Shown here one piece after another: positions 25,931-34,170 of a DNA stretch of 64,000 nucleotides. The DNA comes from Bacillus sp. MYb209. GTDB taxonomy: Bacteria; Bacillota; Bacilli; Bacillales; Bacillaceae_G. The position numbers and the translations under genes are program-made. The stretch is taken from assembly GCF_002975175.1 (NCBI RefSeq), contig NZ_PCNZ01000011.1:1-64000 (forward strand), given 5' to 3'. A model generated the notes under the pieces. That model was not told the DNA's origin. It was given only the letters and a program-made list of their open reading frames with translations, and did not search any database. The first letter of the stretch is position 1. Each line of letters opens with the position of its first letter.

Positions 25931-28247
25931 TGCTATTTTCATCGTTTTTCAGTAACTTTTGCTGCTGAAAAGTATTTTTTCGGTCTGTTAAAGTAACACC
26001 TTTGACGTAATACTTATTTTTGCTACCACGTTCTCTTTTGAATCCTTGCGATTCTAAAATTCGGTAAAACGCTCTATTTTTTAATTGGTGCTCACCATTC
26101 CTGAAACACCAATTGGAATAAACTTCATATAATTCTTTCGCTTCAATTTGAACATCTTCTCTTTTAAAACAACACTCGAACATGAACGGACCGAGAATAT
26201 CCATTTCATCTTTGTAATCACCTGTTGCTTTCATTACAATTGCTGGATCGTTTAGTCCCGACTTCTGCCACTTCAAGCAACCCTCAATCGCCCAGTTCAG
26301 AATGCCAGGCATTTCAAGGCTTATCTTCTCTGGTAATTTCTTATCGCGCTTTTCTTTTGGAAGCTGTAAGTTAAATGGAATTAAGCGAATACGTCTCCAA
26401 ATACCTTCATCGACACCTTTAATTACTGGCTTATGATTTGTAGTAAAGAAGACTTTAAACTCTGGTATGAACTCAAAATATTCTTTTCTAAGGAAACGAG
26501 CCAACACTGGTTCACCACCTGTAATTTGCTTTACAAAAGCTTCTGAGAGTTGTTCACCCTCTTCACTCTCGATAGCCGATACAAAACGGGCTCCCACTAA
26601 TCTAGCGATATCATTATTGGCTCCTGTTTCTTTCTTCTTAATGAAAGTATCTGATTTAGCTTGTTTACCGTATTCACCCATAAGGTCCTTAATGGTATTA
26701 ATAAAGGTCGATTTTCCGTTGGAACCTCCACCAATCAAGAAGACCATTATTTGTTCCGTAATTTCTCCTGTTAGGGAGTAACCAATTAACCGCTGCATAT
26801 ACTCAACCAGTTCTTTATCGCCTTGGAAAATTTGATCTAAGAAATTAAGCCATTCTGGACATTTTGCATTTTCATCAAAGGAAATATTAGTGATTTTAGT
26901 TAAACCAAGTTCCCGATCATGCTGCTGTAGCTTTCCTGTTTTCAAATCAACAATGCCATTTTCAACATTGAATAAATATTTATATCTATCAAAATCCTCA
27001 CGTTCTCCAGGAACCAACGGCATAAGGTCCTTGATACTGTTCATTCGGATATTTCTACGCTCACACATTCGCGCCCATTTCGTTTCCGCTTCATCTTCTG
27101 ACTTATATAAGCTGCGAAGTACTTTTGCTGTAATTCTTTCAATCTCTTTTTTTGTATCCAACTTCCATCGTTTTCCGTCCCATATGTACCAACCAATGTC
27201 ACTAACATATTTAATTACATGTCCATATTCATAAGCGATACGTTCAGCATTTCCTAGTTCAGTTAGACGGAATTTCTTTTTCGGCTTGTCCTCCACAGAT
27301 TCGACCGCATCTTCATTAATGAAATCGAAAGAAAACTCTTCGAATTGTTGCTTATTATCTAAAATAGTTGTGGATGTCGAGGAAATAGCCATTGCAATCG
27401 TTCTTTCACCGTACGTTTCATTTGTATCGCTAAAATGAATAACATCCCATTTATCACGAATTAAGCTAGTCTCGCGGAACATTGAATCCATTCGAGTTGC
27501 TGATTTTCCAGTCCAAAATGCTAAATGGTTACATAATGAAAGGTCACTTGCTGAATGATCGTCATTTATTAAACTGCCATTGTATAATGAACGGATTTCA
27601 TCACCGTTTTTACTTCTAAACATCCTTTCCCATAAAGCATCATTTGAAATTTTAATTTCATCTTTTTCAAATTCCGCTAGATTCACACGTCCTTGAATGT
27701 CGCTATCATCAAAATATTTTTCGAATACTTCAGCTAGTTCATCCGTTCTCTCATATACATCATTGGAATTCTCACGATTTCCCGTGAAGGTAAAAAAACG
27801 ACCGTATGAGTAAATTTCCAAACCATGCTTTGTATTTTTTCGTCCAGTTCCTAAAACAGATTGTGGAAGGTTCCCTTTGATAATGATGTGAATCCCATTT
27901 CCTGATGGTGAAAACTCTGTATAGCTGTCTAATGTATCTATAATTTCTGTTGAAAAAGCATTTGTTTTTCCTTCTGCAACACACTTATCAATATCGATTC
28001 CGATGTAATTATCCTGCCTACTAAATACAAAGCCAATTCCGTCATAGTCACCTTCTAAATAGAACTTGACTGCTGTCGCAAACGTTGACCAGGTACTTCT
28101 ATTATTTGCCTGAGCCATTTCACCAGTGACTTGATATGGAACTTTTGTTGGTTTGCCATTTCTTTTTTCCTTACGCCATAAGATCCATTGCGGAAGGGCT
28201 TTTAACTCAGTAGGAATTTCATTAAAATTGTATGGATTTTCTTTCAT
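25893..28247 (-). CDS. Phage primase-helicase (P4 family, D5_N/SF3)
   Basis: The ~784-residue protein primes and unwinds phage DNA. The N-terminal part (about 10-200) is a primase-type domain with ALPQWILWRKEKR, GIGFVFSRQDNYIGIDIDKC (Asp89, Asp91) and a SPSGNGIHIIIKG motif. A D5_N region precedes an SF3 helicase domain with Walker A LIGGGSNGKST near residue 505, a KVFFTTNHKP sensor region and a C-terminal winged-helix-like tail. I chose ATG 28247 behind GGAGGGCACA. It is the central gene of the early operon. Confidence 0.92.
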   Translation of the reverse strand: MKENPYNFNEIPTELKALPQWILWRKEKRNGKPTKVPYQVTGEMAQANNRSTWSTFATAVKFYLEGDYDGIGFVFSRQDNYIGIDIDKCVAEGKTNAFSTEIIDTLDSYTEFSPSGNGIHIIIKGNLPQSVLGTGRKNTKHGLEIYSYGRFFTFTGNRENSNDVYERTDELAEVFEKYFDDSDIQGRVNLAEFEKDEIKISNDALWERMFRSKNGDEIRSLYNGSLINDDHSASDLSLCNHLAFWTGKSATRMDSMFRETSLIRDKWDVIHFSDTNETYGERTIAMAISSTSTTILDNKQQFEEFSFDFINEDAVESVEDKPKKKFRLTELGNAERIAYEYGHVIKYVSDIGWYIWDGKRWKLDTKKEIERITAKVLRSLYKSEDEAETKWARMCERRNIRMNSIKDLMPLVPGEREDFDRYKYLFNVENGIVDLKTGKLQQHDRELGLTKITNISFDENAKCPEWLNFLDQIFQGDKELVEYMQRLIGYSLTGEITEQIMVFLIGGGSNGKSTFINTIKDLMGEYGKQAKSDTFIKKKETGANNDIARLVGARFVSAIESEEGEQLSEAFVKQITGGEPVLARFLRKEYFEFIPEFKVFFTTNHKPVIKGVDEGIWRRIRLIPFNLQLPKEKRDKKLPEKISLEMPGILNWAIEGCLKWQKSGLNDPAIVMKATGDYKDEMDILGPFMFECCFKREDVQIEAKELYEVYSNWCFRNGEHQLKNRAFYRILESQGFKRERGSKNKYYVKGVTLTDRKNTFQQQKLLKNDENSKSVTKSNPFKIT

Positions 28248-28318
28248 TGTGCCCTCCAATTAGCTTTTTAGGGTATAAAAAAGAGAAGTCGGCAAAACCA
28301 ACCTCTCTATTTAGTTAT

Positions 28319-28777
28319 TTAGAATGGTAAATCATCGTCACCGACAGTAACTGGTGCACTTGTTTGCATTGGCGGGTTCACCTTTGAAGCACTATAACTT
28401 GACACTTTCGGGAATACACGTCCATCATCTTTTTTATCATGTGTTATATAAACGTTTAAGTGTTTATTGAAAACATCTTTCGCCATTTGTGCAGGACTTT
28501 GTGGGCTATAATTTTCAGGCATACCACAAGCTAAGAAAAATGATTTAGCAATACCTCTAGCTATTGGATGCTCAAAAGTAAATGTTGTATATTGGACTTT
28601 TTGACCTTGATGATCTTGCGGAACATCTGAACGAATTTCAAAATCCACTGTTAATTTAGCTTTATTATTTTGCGTTAAACCTTCGACAGCATTTAATACA
28701 ACCGCTTCATAATTTCCTACTTCAATTAATGAAAATCCTTTTACTTCTTCTACTTCATCCATTTTGAAAAATGACAT
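28319..28777 (-). CDS. DUF669 protein, SSB-like
   Basis: The 152-residue protein matches the DUF669 phage family (GNYEAVVLNAVEGLT near the start, KLTVDFEIRSDV, FTFEHPIARGIAKSFF). It ends in DDDLPF, the acidic tip typical of single-strand DNA-binding proteins that recruits partner proteins. It lies between a Sak4-like recombination ATPase and the primase-helicase, so a replication SSB role is likely. Confidence 0.82.
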   Translation of the reverse strand: MSFFKMDEVEEVKGFSLIEVGNYEAVVLNAVEGLTQNNKAKLTVDFEIRSDVPQDHQGQKVQYTTFTFEHPIARGIAKSFFLACGMPENYSPQSPAQMAKDVFNKHLNVYITHDKKDDGRVFPKVSSYSASKVNPPMQTSAPVTVGDDDLPF

Positions 28778-28806
28778 ATTAATCTCTCCCTATTCTGTGT
28801 TTTATT

Positions 28807-29478
28807 TTAGTTTGTTGATACCAATATTAATTCTTCCTGTACGCAACCTTGACGCGCATCTAAATGATTCTTAGCGTAAACACTTTGATCACCTTCTAAG
28901 ATAAATCCTCGTGTACCGTCTGCTTTTTTAACTAATCGTCCAACAACATGAACAATTCCCATAATATGATTAACGATTTTATCCCGAATATCAGGAATGA
29001 ATTGTGTGTATTGCTGACCATCATCATGAGTAATATTTCTCGTTGTTTCCCAAGCTGTGAAAATAACATTTGCATCTAATGAGTTAAATGTTTCTACTAA
29101 CTTTAAAAGATGGTTATCTAGTAAAGCGTAATCCTTTAATTCAGGCATACCGCTTTTTGTATTTTCACCTTTTTTAAGCAACCATAACTTTTGGTAATGC
29201 GTTAAGTTATCGATAAAGATATTGTCGTATTTACCGATATTCGCTTTCGCGAGTGCATAAAACTGTAGGATGCTATCATGTGGATTTTCACCATCAATTT
29301 TAGCTACATCTACATTTTCATAACCGGATAATACTTGGCTTGTCCCATCAATATCCAGGACTAATGTTTTACCTGGAAACAATCCAGCAACCGTTGTTTT
29401 GCCGTTACCTGGCTTTGAATACATAATAATTTTTGCCTTTTTACTTTTAGTAATATCAGCACCGTTTTTAATTTCCAT
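28807..29478 (-). CDS. Sak4-like AAA/RecA-type ATPase
   Basis: The 223-residue protein has Walker A YSKPGNGKTTVA (about residue 21-32), a Walker-B-like IFIDNLTHYQ and a RecA-like core of Sak4 length. Sak4 proteins act with phage SSBs to anneal single strands in recombination. It is 28 nt upstream of the DUF669 SSB-like gene and follows the Gam-like gene, forming a recombination set. Confidence 0.85.
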   Translation of the reverse strand: MEIKNGADITKSKKAKIIMYSKPGNGKTTVAGLFPGKTLVLDIDGTSQVLSGYENVDVAKIDGENPHDSILQFYALAKANIGKYDNIFIDNLTHYQKLWLLKKGENTKSGMPELKDYALLDNHLLKLVETFNSLDANVIFTAWETTRNITHDDGQQYTQFIPDIRDKIVNHIMGIVHVVGRLVKKADGTRGFILEGDQSVYAKNHLDARQGCVQEELILVSTN

Positions 29479-29483
29479 TTTGT

Positions 29484-30032
29484 TTACACCTCCACACTAT
29501 ATGTAATAGATTCAGGTTTAACCGTCACCCCCGGAACAATTTGACCTGTATCATCAATCACAACCTTTTCTCCACTGACTTCCACAATCTTGAGTGACTT
29601 TTTCAAGTCGGCCCATTTAACACTATTTTTGATGAATTCGGCTAGATCATTTTGAATGACATAATCTAAAAGCAATGCTTCATCACCCTTATCAGGAGTT
29701 TCCTTGCTCTTACGAGTTTTGGATTTACCATAAGGTGTACTAATAGTTTTCTGCTTTGGATCCTCTGCAAGTTGTTCCGCATGATAACGTTGGATATGAC
29801 CTTCAAAGAATGAAACACTATTGTGGATGGGCTTCAATTCGCTTTGTTCCCATTCAGTAATGCGCTCACGTTCAACATTTGCTAGCGTTGTAACTTGCTT
29901 TTCTTGCGCTTTAAGTGCTGAAATTTTACGGAATGCCCAATTTAATTGATTAATATCCTTAATTTCAAACTGTTGCTCCGCATCTTGTAATTCATCAACT
30001 TCCGCTAATTCAATTGCTTGTAATGAGTTCAT
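29484..30032 (-). CDS. Gam-like host nuclease inhibitor
   Basis: The 182-residue protein fits the Mu Gam family: long N-terminal helices (ALKAQEKQVTTLANVERERI, FFEGHIQRYHAEQL), then the STPYGKSKTRK segment and the C-terminal DLKKSLKI region. Gam protects linear phage DNA ends from host exonucleases. It overlaps the upstream gene by 23 nt and precedes Sak4, consistent with a recombination module. Confidence 0.82.
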   Translation of the reverse strand: MNSLQAIELAEVDELQDAEQQFEIKDINQLNWAFRKISALKAQEKQVTTLANVERERITEWEQSELKPIHNSVSFFEGHIQRYHAEQLAEDPKQKTISTPYGKSKTRKSKETPDKGDEALLLDYVIQNDLAEFIKNSVKWADLKKSLKIVEVSGEKVVIDDTGQIVPGVTVKPESITYSVEV

Positions 30033-30294
30033 CTATAAAACCTCCAAATTTATTTTTCATTTCCTGTGCGCTATACAGCGAATAATATGTAAAACCGTTA
30101 TTATCAAAAGAAACTTCAAAAGGATAATCCTTAGATACGCGACTTACTATCATAGGCTGCACTTCCGCTTCCTGTAGCAAGAATTCAAATACCTTGTGAG
30201 TTACATGTACTTGATTATCACGAACACTGATAATCCCTTTGTCATATGCATTGTGGATGGCTTGTACACTTTCAGTGATTGTTTTAATATCCAT
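30010..30294 (-). CDS. Phage early protein, unknown
   Basis: A 94-residue protein starting at ATG 30294 behind AAAGGAGCG (TTG 30297 is also open). It has an N-terminal helix (IKTITESVQAIHNAYDKGI), a central beta segment and a final helix. No family is recognised. It overlaps the Gam-like gene by 23 nt, so it belongs to the same transcript. Confidence 0.65.
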   Translation of the reverse strand: MDIKTITESVQAIHNAYDKGIISVRDNQVHVTHKVFEFLLQEAEVQPMIVSRVSKDYPFEVSFDNNGFTYYSLYSAQEMKNKFGGFIDELITSN

Positions 30295-30308
30295 CAATAA
30301 AACGCTCC

Positions 30309-30393
30309 TTTACATGAATTCAATTCATGCTATAATGACTGTGAATTTTGTTTTTCTAAATCACCTGTTGGCGCAGGTGGTTTTCTTTTTATA
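30309..30393 (+). ncRNA. Candidate small antisense RNA with own promoter and terminator
   Basis: On the plus strand TTTACA (30309-30314) and TATAAT (30331-30336) are spaced by 16 nt. About 20 nt after the predicted start a CACCTG/CAGGTG hairpin (30362-30379) is followed by TTTTCTTTTTAT. No good ORF lies between. The predicted transcript is about 50 nt and is antisense to the leftward early operon. Confidence 0.4.
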
Positions 30394-30739
30394 CAGCTCG
30401 AAAGCATTCAACATTTTGTTGATCAATTAAATATTCCGTTAGATTTTCTTTAAGTACTACATTTTGACCAAACATAAAATACGTATCATCCTGTTTAATT
30501 TCACAACCATAGAAATCTTCAATTGGATGATCAGGTTCCTTAATCGATTCCTTTTCATTAACGTCTTCCACAAAGATTGCATCAATATTGCTTACACTAA
30601 TGTGGAATGGTACTTTATTAGCGGCACCTTCATATTCGACTGCTGTTAAAGAACCAAAATTATTTTTAAACGTTTTAAATTGTTCAGCTGTAAAACTTGC
30701 TGTAGCACCGGATTTAAAAACTACTGTTACCTCTTTCAA
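30389..30739 (-). CDS. Phage early protein (YqaI-like C-terminus), unknown
   Basis: The 116-residue protein starts at TTG 30739 behind GGGAGGTGAG, which lies in the last codons of the preceding 55-residue gene. Two parts are visible: a beta unit with VTVVFKSGATASFTAEQF and IDAIFVED, and a C-terminal unit (HPIEDFYGCEI, KENLTEYLI) like the small phage protein family of B. subtilis YqaI. Function is unknown. Confidence 0.65.
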   Translation of the reverse strand: MKEVTVVFKSGATASFTAEQFKTFKNNFGSLTAVEYEGAANKVPFHISVSNIDAIFVEDVNEKESIKEPDHPIEDFYGCEIKQDDTYFMFGQNVVLKENLTEYLIDQQNVECFRAV

Positions 30740-30907
30740 TTAACTCACCTCCCTTCGTTCTGAAACCTTACGGTTCATTGCATAAATTCTTTTCTTTGCT
30801 TCTAATTCAGTAATAAGCAACATCGCTGGGTTATTTCTCATTTCCTCACACTGTTTTACAACTTCTGATGCTTTCATTAATTTACTCGCGGATAATACTC
30901 CGTTCAT
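30740..30907 (-). CDS. 55-residue phage early protein
   Basis: Short ORF MNGVLSASKLMKASEVVKQ... starts at ATG 30907 behind GGAAGGTGACC and ends immediately before the TTG of the next gene, whose ribosome binding site it contains. It is helical and charged. It lies just downstream of an HTH gene in the early operon. Function unknown. Confidence 0.65.
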   Translation of the reverse strand: MNGVLSASKLMKASEVVKQCEEMRNNPAMLLITELEAKKRIYAMNRKVSERREVS

Positions 30908-30926
30908 GATTGGTCACCTTCCTTAT

Positions 30927-31115
30927 CTATTTTTTAAAAAGAGTATCAACCGTTGTTTTAAAATGTTTAGCAAGTATTTTTGCTTCAGTAAGGCTAAAAT
31001 CTCGTTTGCCACATTCTTTTAAGTGATAGCTTTGCTTTGTTATACTTATCACTTTGGCTGCTACTTCCTGTGTCATGCGTTGTTCTCTACGAGCAATAAA
31101 AAGATTTTGATACAT
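30927..31115 (-). CDS. Small XRE-type HTH protein
   Basis: The 62-residue protein is a single helix-turn-helix domain of the XRE type (LFIARREQRMTQEVAAKVI, then SLTEAKILAKHFKTTVDTLF). It likely acts as a second early regulator in the lysis-lysogeny switch. ATG behind GAGGTGATATG. The 135-bp gap upstream contains AT-rich sequence that may hold its own promoter. Confidence 0.8.
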   Translation of the reverse strand: MYQNLFIARREQRMTQEVAAKVISITKQSYHLKECGKRDFSLTEAKILAKHFKTTVDTLFKK

Positions 31116-31245
31116 GTTTCATATCACCTCGGTTCGAAAATTATTAATAAATAATACGTAATATCTTATTAATCACTAATTTACGACAGCATTTTTCGAC
31201 ATTTTATTTTTTTAAAAAAAAGCGAGACTTCCCCTCTAAAAATAC

Positions 31246-31260
31246 TACCTTTAAACGGTA
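31246..31260. promoter_or_regulatory. Repressor operator copy 1
   Basis: TACCTTTAAACGGTA, identical to the copies at 31536 and 31577. It overlaps the stop codon and 3' end of the Cro-like gene, outside the divergent promoter region. Confidence 0.65.
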
Positions 31261-31499
31261 GTACTGTTCAAAAAAAAATCATCATCATAGTTCCCATCGT
31301 TTATTATAGGTAATCTAATATAATCAGACGGAATTTTGTATACAATAGATGCTTTTTGCAAAATATGACCTGGAATAGCAGTTATACCTTGTTCATAATT
31401 CCGTAGGGTTTTTCCTGTAATATCTAATATTCCAGCTGCTTCATCTTGTCTTAATCCTGCATTTACTCTAGCAGCTTTTAATGTTATCTGAAACATCAA
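31251..31499 (-). CDS. Cro-like XRE regulator
   Basis: The 82-residue protein has an XRE HTH (LKAARVNAGLRQDEAAGILDI, TGKTLRNYEQGITAIP) and is the first gene leftward from the divergent promoter region, the usual position of Cro. It should counteract the plus-strand repressor by binding the same 15-bp operators. ATG behind AAAGGAGGTAAC. A poly-U-like stretch follows. Confidence 0.83.
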   Translation of the reverse strand: MMFQITLKAARVNAGLRQDEAAGILDITGKTLRNYEQGITAIPGHILQKASIVYKIPSDYIRLPIINDGNYDDDFFLNSTTV

Positions 31500-31528
31500 G
31501 TTACCTCCTTTCGATAATTTCTAAACTT

Positions 31529-31557
31529 AATATACTACCTTTAAACGGTACAGTCAA
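31529..31557 (-). promoter_or_regulatory. Early leftward promoter (cro)
   Basis: On the minus strand TTGACT and TATATT are separated by exactly 17 nt. Operator copy 2 fills the spacer, so repressor binding should block this promoter. Confidence 0.8.
31536..31550. promoter_or_regulatory. Repressor operator copy 2 (in cro promoter)
   Basis: TACCTTTAAACGGTA between the -35 and -10 boxes of the leftward promoter. Half-sites TACC/GGTA are symmetric. Confidence 0.75.
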
Positions 31558-31576
31558 TACCAAGCATTATAAAAAT

Positions 31577-31591
31577 TACCTTTAAACGGTA
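31577..31591. promoter_or_regulatory. Repressor operator copy 3 (between promoters)
   Basis: Third identical TACCTTTAAACGGTA, midway between the two divergent promoters, upstream of both -35 boxes. Confidence 0.75.
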
Positions 31592-31600
31592 TTTTATGTC

Positions 31601-31629
31601 TTTACATAACTACCGAAAAACGGTAAAAT
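31601..31629 (+). promoter_or_regulatory. Repressor promoter
   Basis: TTTACA and TAAAAT with 17 nt spacing, followed by the repressor gene. Operator copy 4 overlaps the spacer and -10, so the repressor should control its own gene. Confidence 0.75.
31611..31625. promoter_or_regulatory. Repressor operator copy 4 (in repressor promoter)
   Basis: TACCGAAAAACGGTA, a variant with perfect outer TACCG/CGGTA arms but a different centre from the three other copies. A difference in affinity is plausible. Confidence 0.7.
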
Positions 31630-31654
31630 ACTATTATAAAGTGAGGTGAGACAA

Positions 31655-32284
31655 ATGGATGCACAGGAAATGAAAGAAATTTTTGCAGCTAACTTAAAAA
31701 AATTTTTAGAACGTAATGGTATCACACAGACTTATCTAGCAAATGACATAAATATCCCTGAAACAACTGTTTCAAACTGGATTAAGGCTAATACTTATCC
31801 AAGACCAGATAAAATACAGTTATTAGCTGATTATTTTAAGATTAATCGTTCTGACTTAACTGAAGATAAACCCTCTAATTTATATGATGCTAATGTTCAT
31901 CTGGTTAAGGTGCCGAAATTAGGAAAAATTGCATGTGGCCTACCTATATGTGCTGAGGAAAACTTTGAAGGGTATCGTTATGAAACATCTGATATTTTAC
32001 CACAAGGAGAAATATATTATTTAGAAGCCAAAGGGAATTCAATGGAACCAACTATACCTAATGGGGCTTTTGTATTAATTAGAAAGCAAGATGATGTGGA
32101 AAACGGAGAAATTGCAGCAGTTCTTGTTAATGGAGATACTGAAGCTACTTTAAAAAGAGTAAAAAAGCAGGGCAATGTTGTAATTTTAATGCCAGATAAC
32201 CCTTCATACGAACCAATAATTATCACTCCAAATGTACCGGCACGAATTATTGGAAAAGCAATACGCTTTACAAGAGATCTTTAA
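31655..32284 (+). CDS. CI/LexA-type phage repressor (XRE + S24 peptidase)
   Basis: The 209-residue repressor maintains lysogeny. Residues 8-65 are an XRE HTH. Residues 85-205 are an S24 autocleavage domain with cleavage site Cys94-Gly95 (KIACGLP), nucleophile Ser129 (KGNSMEP) and Lys167 (ATLKRV). Damage-activated RecA should trigger self-cleavage and induction. ATG 31655 has AGGTGAG upstream; the frame is open from 31646. It is divergent from the Cro-like gene and upstream of the integrase. Confidence 0.93.
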   Translation: MDAQEMKEIFAANLKKFLERNGITQTYLANDINIPETTVSNWIKANTYPRPDKIQLLADYFKINRSDLTEDKPSNLYDANVHLVKVPKLGKIACGLPICAEENFEGYRYETSDILPQGEIYYLEAKGNSMEPTIPNGAFVLIRKQDDVENGEIAAVLVNGDTEATLKRVKKQGNVVILMPDNPSYEPIIITPNVPARIIGKAIRFTRDL

Positions 32285-32359
32285 ATTTCTAGCGCTAGCA
32301 ATTTAACATCGAGAGAGTAGACGACGGTCTACTCTTTTACTACAAGAAAGGAGATTCTT

Positions 32360-33421
32360 ATGACAATTTATAAAGATGAAAAAAGAGGAACTTATTACTT
32401 TATCGCGAGAATCCGACAGTTTGATGGCACTTTGAAACAAGTAAAACGACGTGGCTTTAAAACACAAGAAGAAGCACGAATTGCAGAAGCAAAAGCTCTC
32501 ATTCAAACAGAATCTAATTCCAGCCTAACCTTTTCACAATTAGCCGAAGAATATTTTGAATGGTACTGCCAGAGGAGAAAACAGTCTTCTATAAACACTA
32601 TTAAAAATATGATATATAATCACTTACTAAAGGAATTTGGAAAAATGAAGATAGATAAGATTACAGCAAAACATGTCATGAATTATCAAAATAAGATAAT
32701 GCATGACTATTCAGCTGAAACTTTAAAAAAGATTCATAACGTACTTTCCGCTATATTTAATTTTGCAATTAAGTTCCACGGCTTAAATCGTAATCCAGCT
32801 CGAATTGCAGGAAATTTTGAAATTGAGTCTAATAAAAGAATGAACTTCTGGGAATTTGAAGAATTCAAAAGGTTTATCAGTGTTGTAGACGAATCGATAT
32901 ATATAGCCTTTTTTTCAACACTCTATTATAGTGGAGCTAGAAAAGGAGAACTTTTAGCTTTAACTTGGGAGGATGTTAATTTTGAAGAAAAAACAATTGA
33001 TATCAATAAAACAAGCTATAATAAACATATTACTAAACCAAAAACGAAAGCATCCAACCGAATCATTATGTTACCTACTATCGTAATGGATCTACTAAAA
33101 GAAATAAAAAATAATGCTACATTAAAAGTTCCTTTGAAAAAGGATTATGTTGTGTTTGGTGAGTTTTATGATAGTATAGCAACTACCACATTAGCTAGAA
33201 AATATAAAATCTTTTTAGCGGTATCAGGAGTGAAAAAGATTGTACTTCATGAATTCAGGCACTCTCATGCATCTTACCTCATTAATAAAGGTGTAAGTCC
33301 GCTTGTCGTAGCCCAACGCTTAGGTCATTCAAATGTAGCAACAACTTTAAACACTTATAGTCACTTGTATCCATCCAAACAAGCAGAAGTAGTGGCATTT
33401 ATGGAAGAAGATTTGTTATAA
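32360..33421 (+). CDS. Phage tyrosine integrase
   Basis: The 353-residue site-specific recombinase has an arm-binding N-terminal domain (about 1-50), a SAM-like core-binding domain (55-150) and a catalytic domain with Arg194 (YSGARKGELL), Lys in TKPKTKAS, His297/Arg300 (HEFRHSHASYL), His323 (LGHSNVATT) and Tyr333 (TYSHLY). ATG with AAGAAAGGAG upstream. It ends about 45 bp before the truncated host gene, so attR lies just to the right. Confidence 0.96.
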   Translation: MTIYKDEKRGTYYFIARIRQFDGTLKQVKRRGFKTQEEARIAEAKALIQTESNSSLTFSQLAEEYFEWYCQRRKQSSINTIKNMIYNHLLKEFGKMKIDKITAKHVMNYQNKIMHDYSAETLKKIHNVLSAIFNFAIKFHGLNRNPARIAGNFEIESNKRMNFWEFEEFKRFISVVDESIYIAFFSTLYYSGARKGELLALTWEDVNFEEKTIDINKTSYNKHITKPKTKASNRIIMLPTIVMDLLKEIKNNATLKVPLKKDYVVFGEFYDSIATTTLARKYKIFLAVSGVKKIVLHEFRHSHASYLINKGVSPLVVAQRLGHSNVATTLNTYSHLYPSKQAEVVAFMEEDLL

Positions 33422-33500
33422 TCGTTACCAAAGCGTTACCACAACCGTCTAAACGGTTGGTATTACTAGCTTGATGTATATGTCGCAAGTAAAAACCAAA
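33422..33500. other. Prophage right end (attR region)
   Basis: Downstream of the integrase stop lies a CAACCGTctaAACGGTTGG inverted repeat (33440-33460) and then the broken 3' end of an MFS gene, whose last codons read LATYTSS before a stop supplied by phage DNA. The att core is probably within this stretch. The matching attL is outside the window, so its exact extent cannot be read. Confidence 0.55.
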
Positions 33501-34158
33501 AGAGCTTAGGACGTTTTTTCATAAAGTGAATACCTTCAAACAATTGCTTCTTAAATGTCATCTTCCTTTTTACCATTTTTTTCTTTGTATACGGAATACA
33601 TAAGAAAAGGAAAAATGCTCCTGCAAAAGTTAACATATCTACTAACAAGATCCATTTCAAAGAAATGATCTCAATTAAAAAGCTAGCAGCTGCACCTGAA
33701 ATAACTTGCGTTAATTGTCCTTGTATTTCCATTGTGCCACTTAAACTTTTATAATGCTCTGCTTGAAATATCTCTTGGTTGAACGCAAAAATTGTAGGAT
33801 AAAATAATAGATAATAGAAAGAACCTGCTATATAAATAATAATGTAATGAATAGAATTATAAGATTGCCCAGCAAATCCCCATATAGCCATCATTCCTAT
33901 AACGGCTATCCCGATACCTTCGTTACATAACAATAAAGATTTTCTTGAAAAACGATCTATACTTTGGCCAATAAATGGCGTTAATAAAAACATTATGAGA
34001 GTTGCAACGATAGAAACATAACCAAATGTCGTCTCTCCTCCACTTTCCTTAATCAATAGCCATGGAATCGTAATCATAACAATCCCAGAGCCAATAGCGG
34101 ATAAACTATTGGCTCCTAGAATGTAATACAAGCGAGAATCATGATAAAGAGAGGACAT
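33466..34158 (-). pseudogene. MFS transporter gene truncated by the prophage
   Basis: About 230 residues remain, covering roughly the first six transmembrane helices of an MFS efflux-type transporter plus the central loop (YTKKKMVKRKMTFKKQLFE) and part of helix 7. Family members are ~400 residues. The frame ends at a TAG right at the prophage boundary, so the missing half should lie beyond attL. ATG 34158 has AGGAG 9 nt upstream; it follows the FMN-reductase gene closely, so both were one operon. Transport activity is presumably lost in the lysogen. Confidence 0.8.
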
Positions 34159-34170
34159 ATCACTCAACTC

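Noticed and set aside
30335-30430. Hydrophobic 31-residue plus-strand frame (MTVNFVFLNH...) resembling a type I toxin
   Set aside because: Its ATG overlaps the -10 box of the predicted promoter, so it would not be in the transcript, there is no ribosome binding site, and the terminator hairpin lies within it.
33440-33460. AACCGTCTAAACGGTT as a fifth repressor operator
   Set aside because: The arms resemble the operator but the centre is one base longer and no promoter is nearby; it is more likely part of the integrase terminator or attachment arm region.
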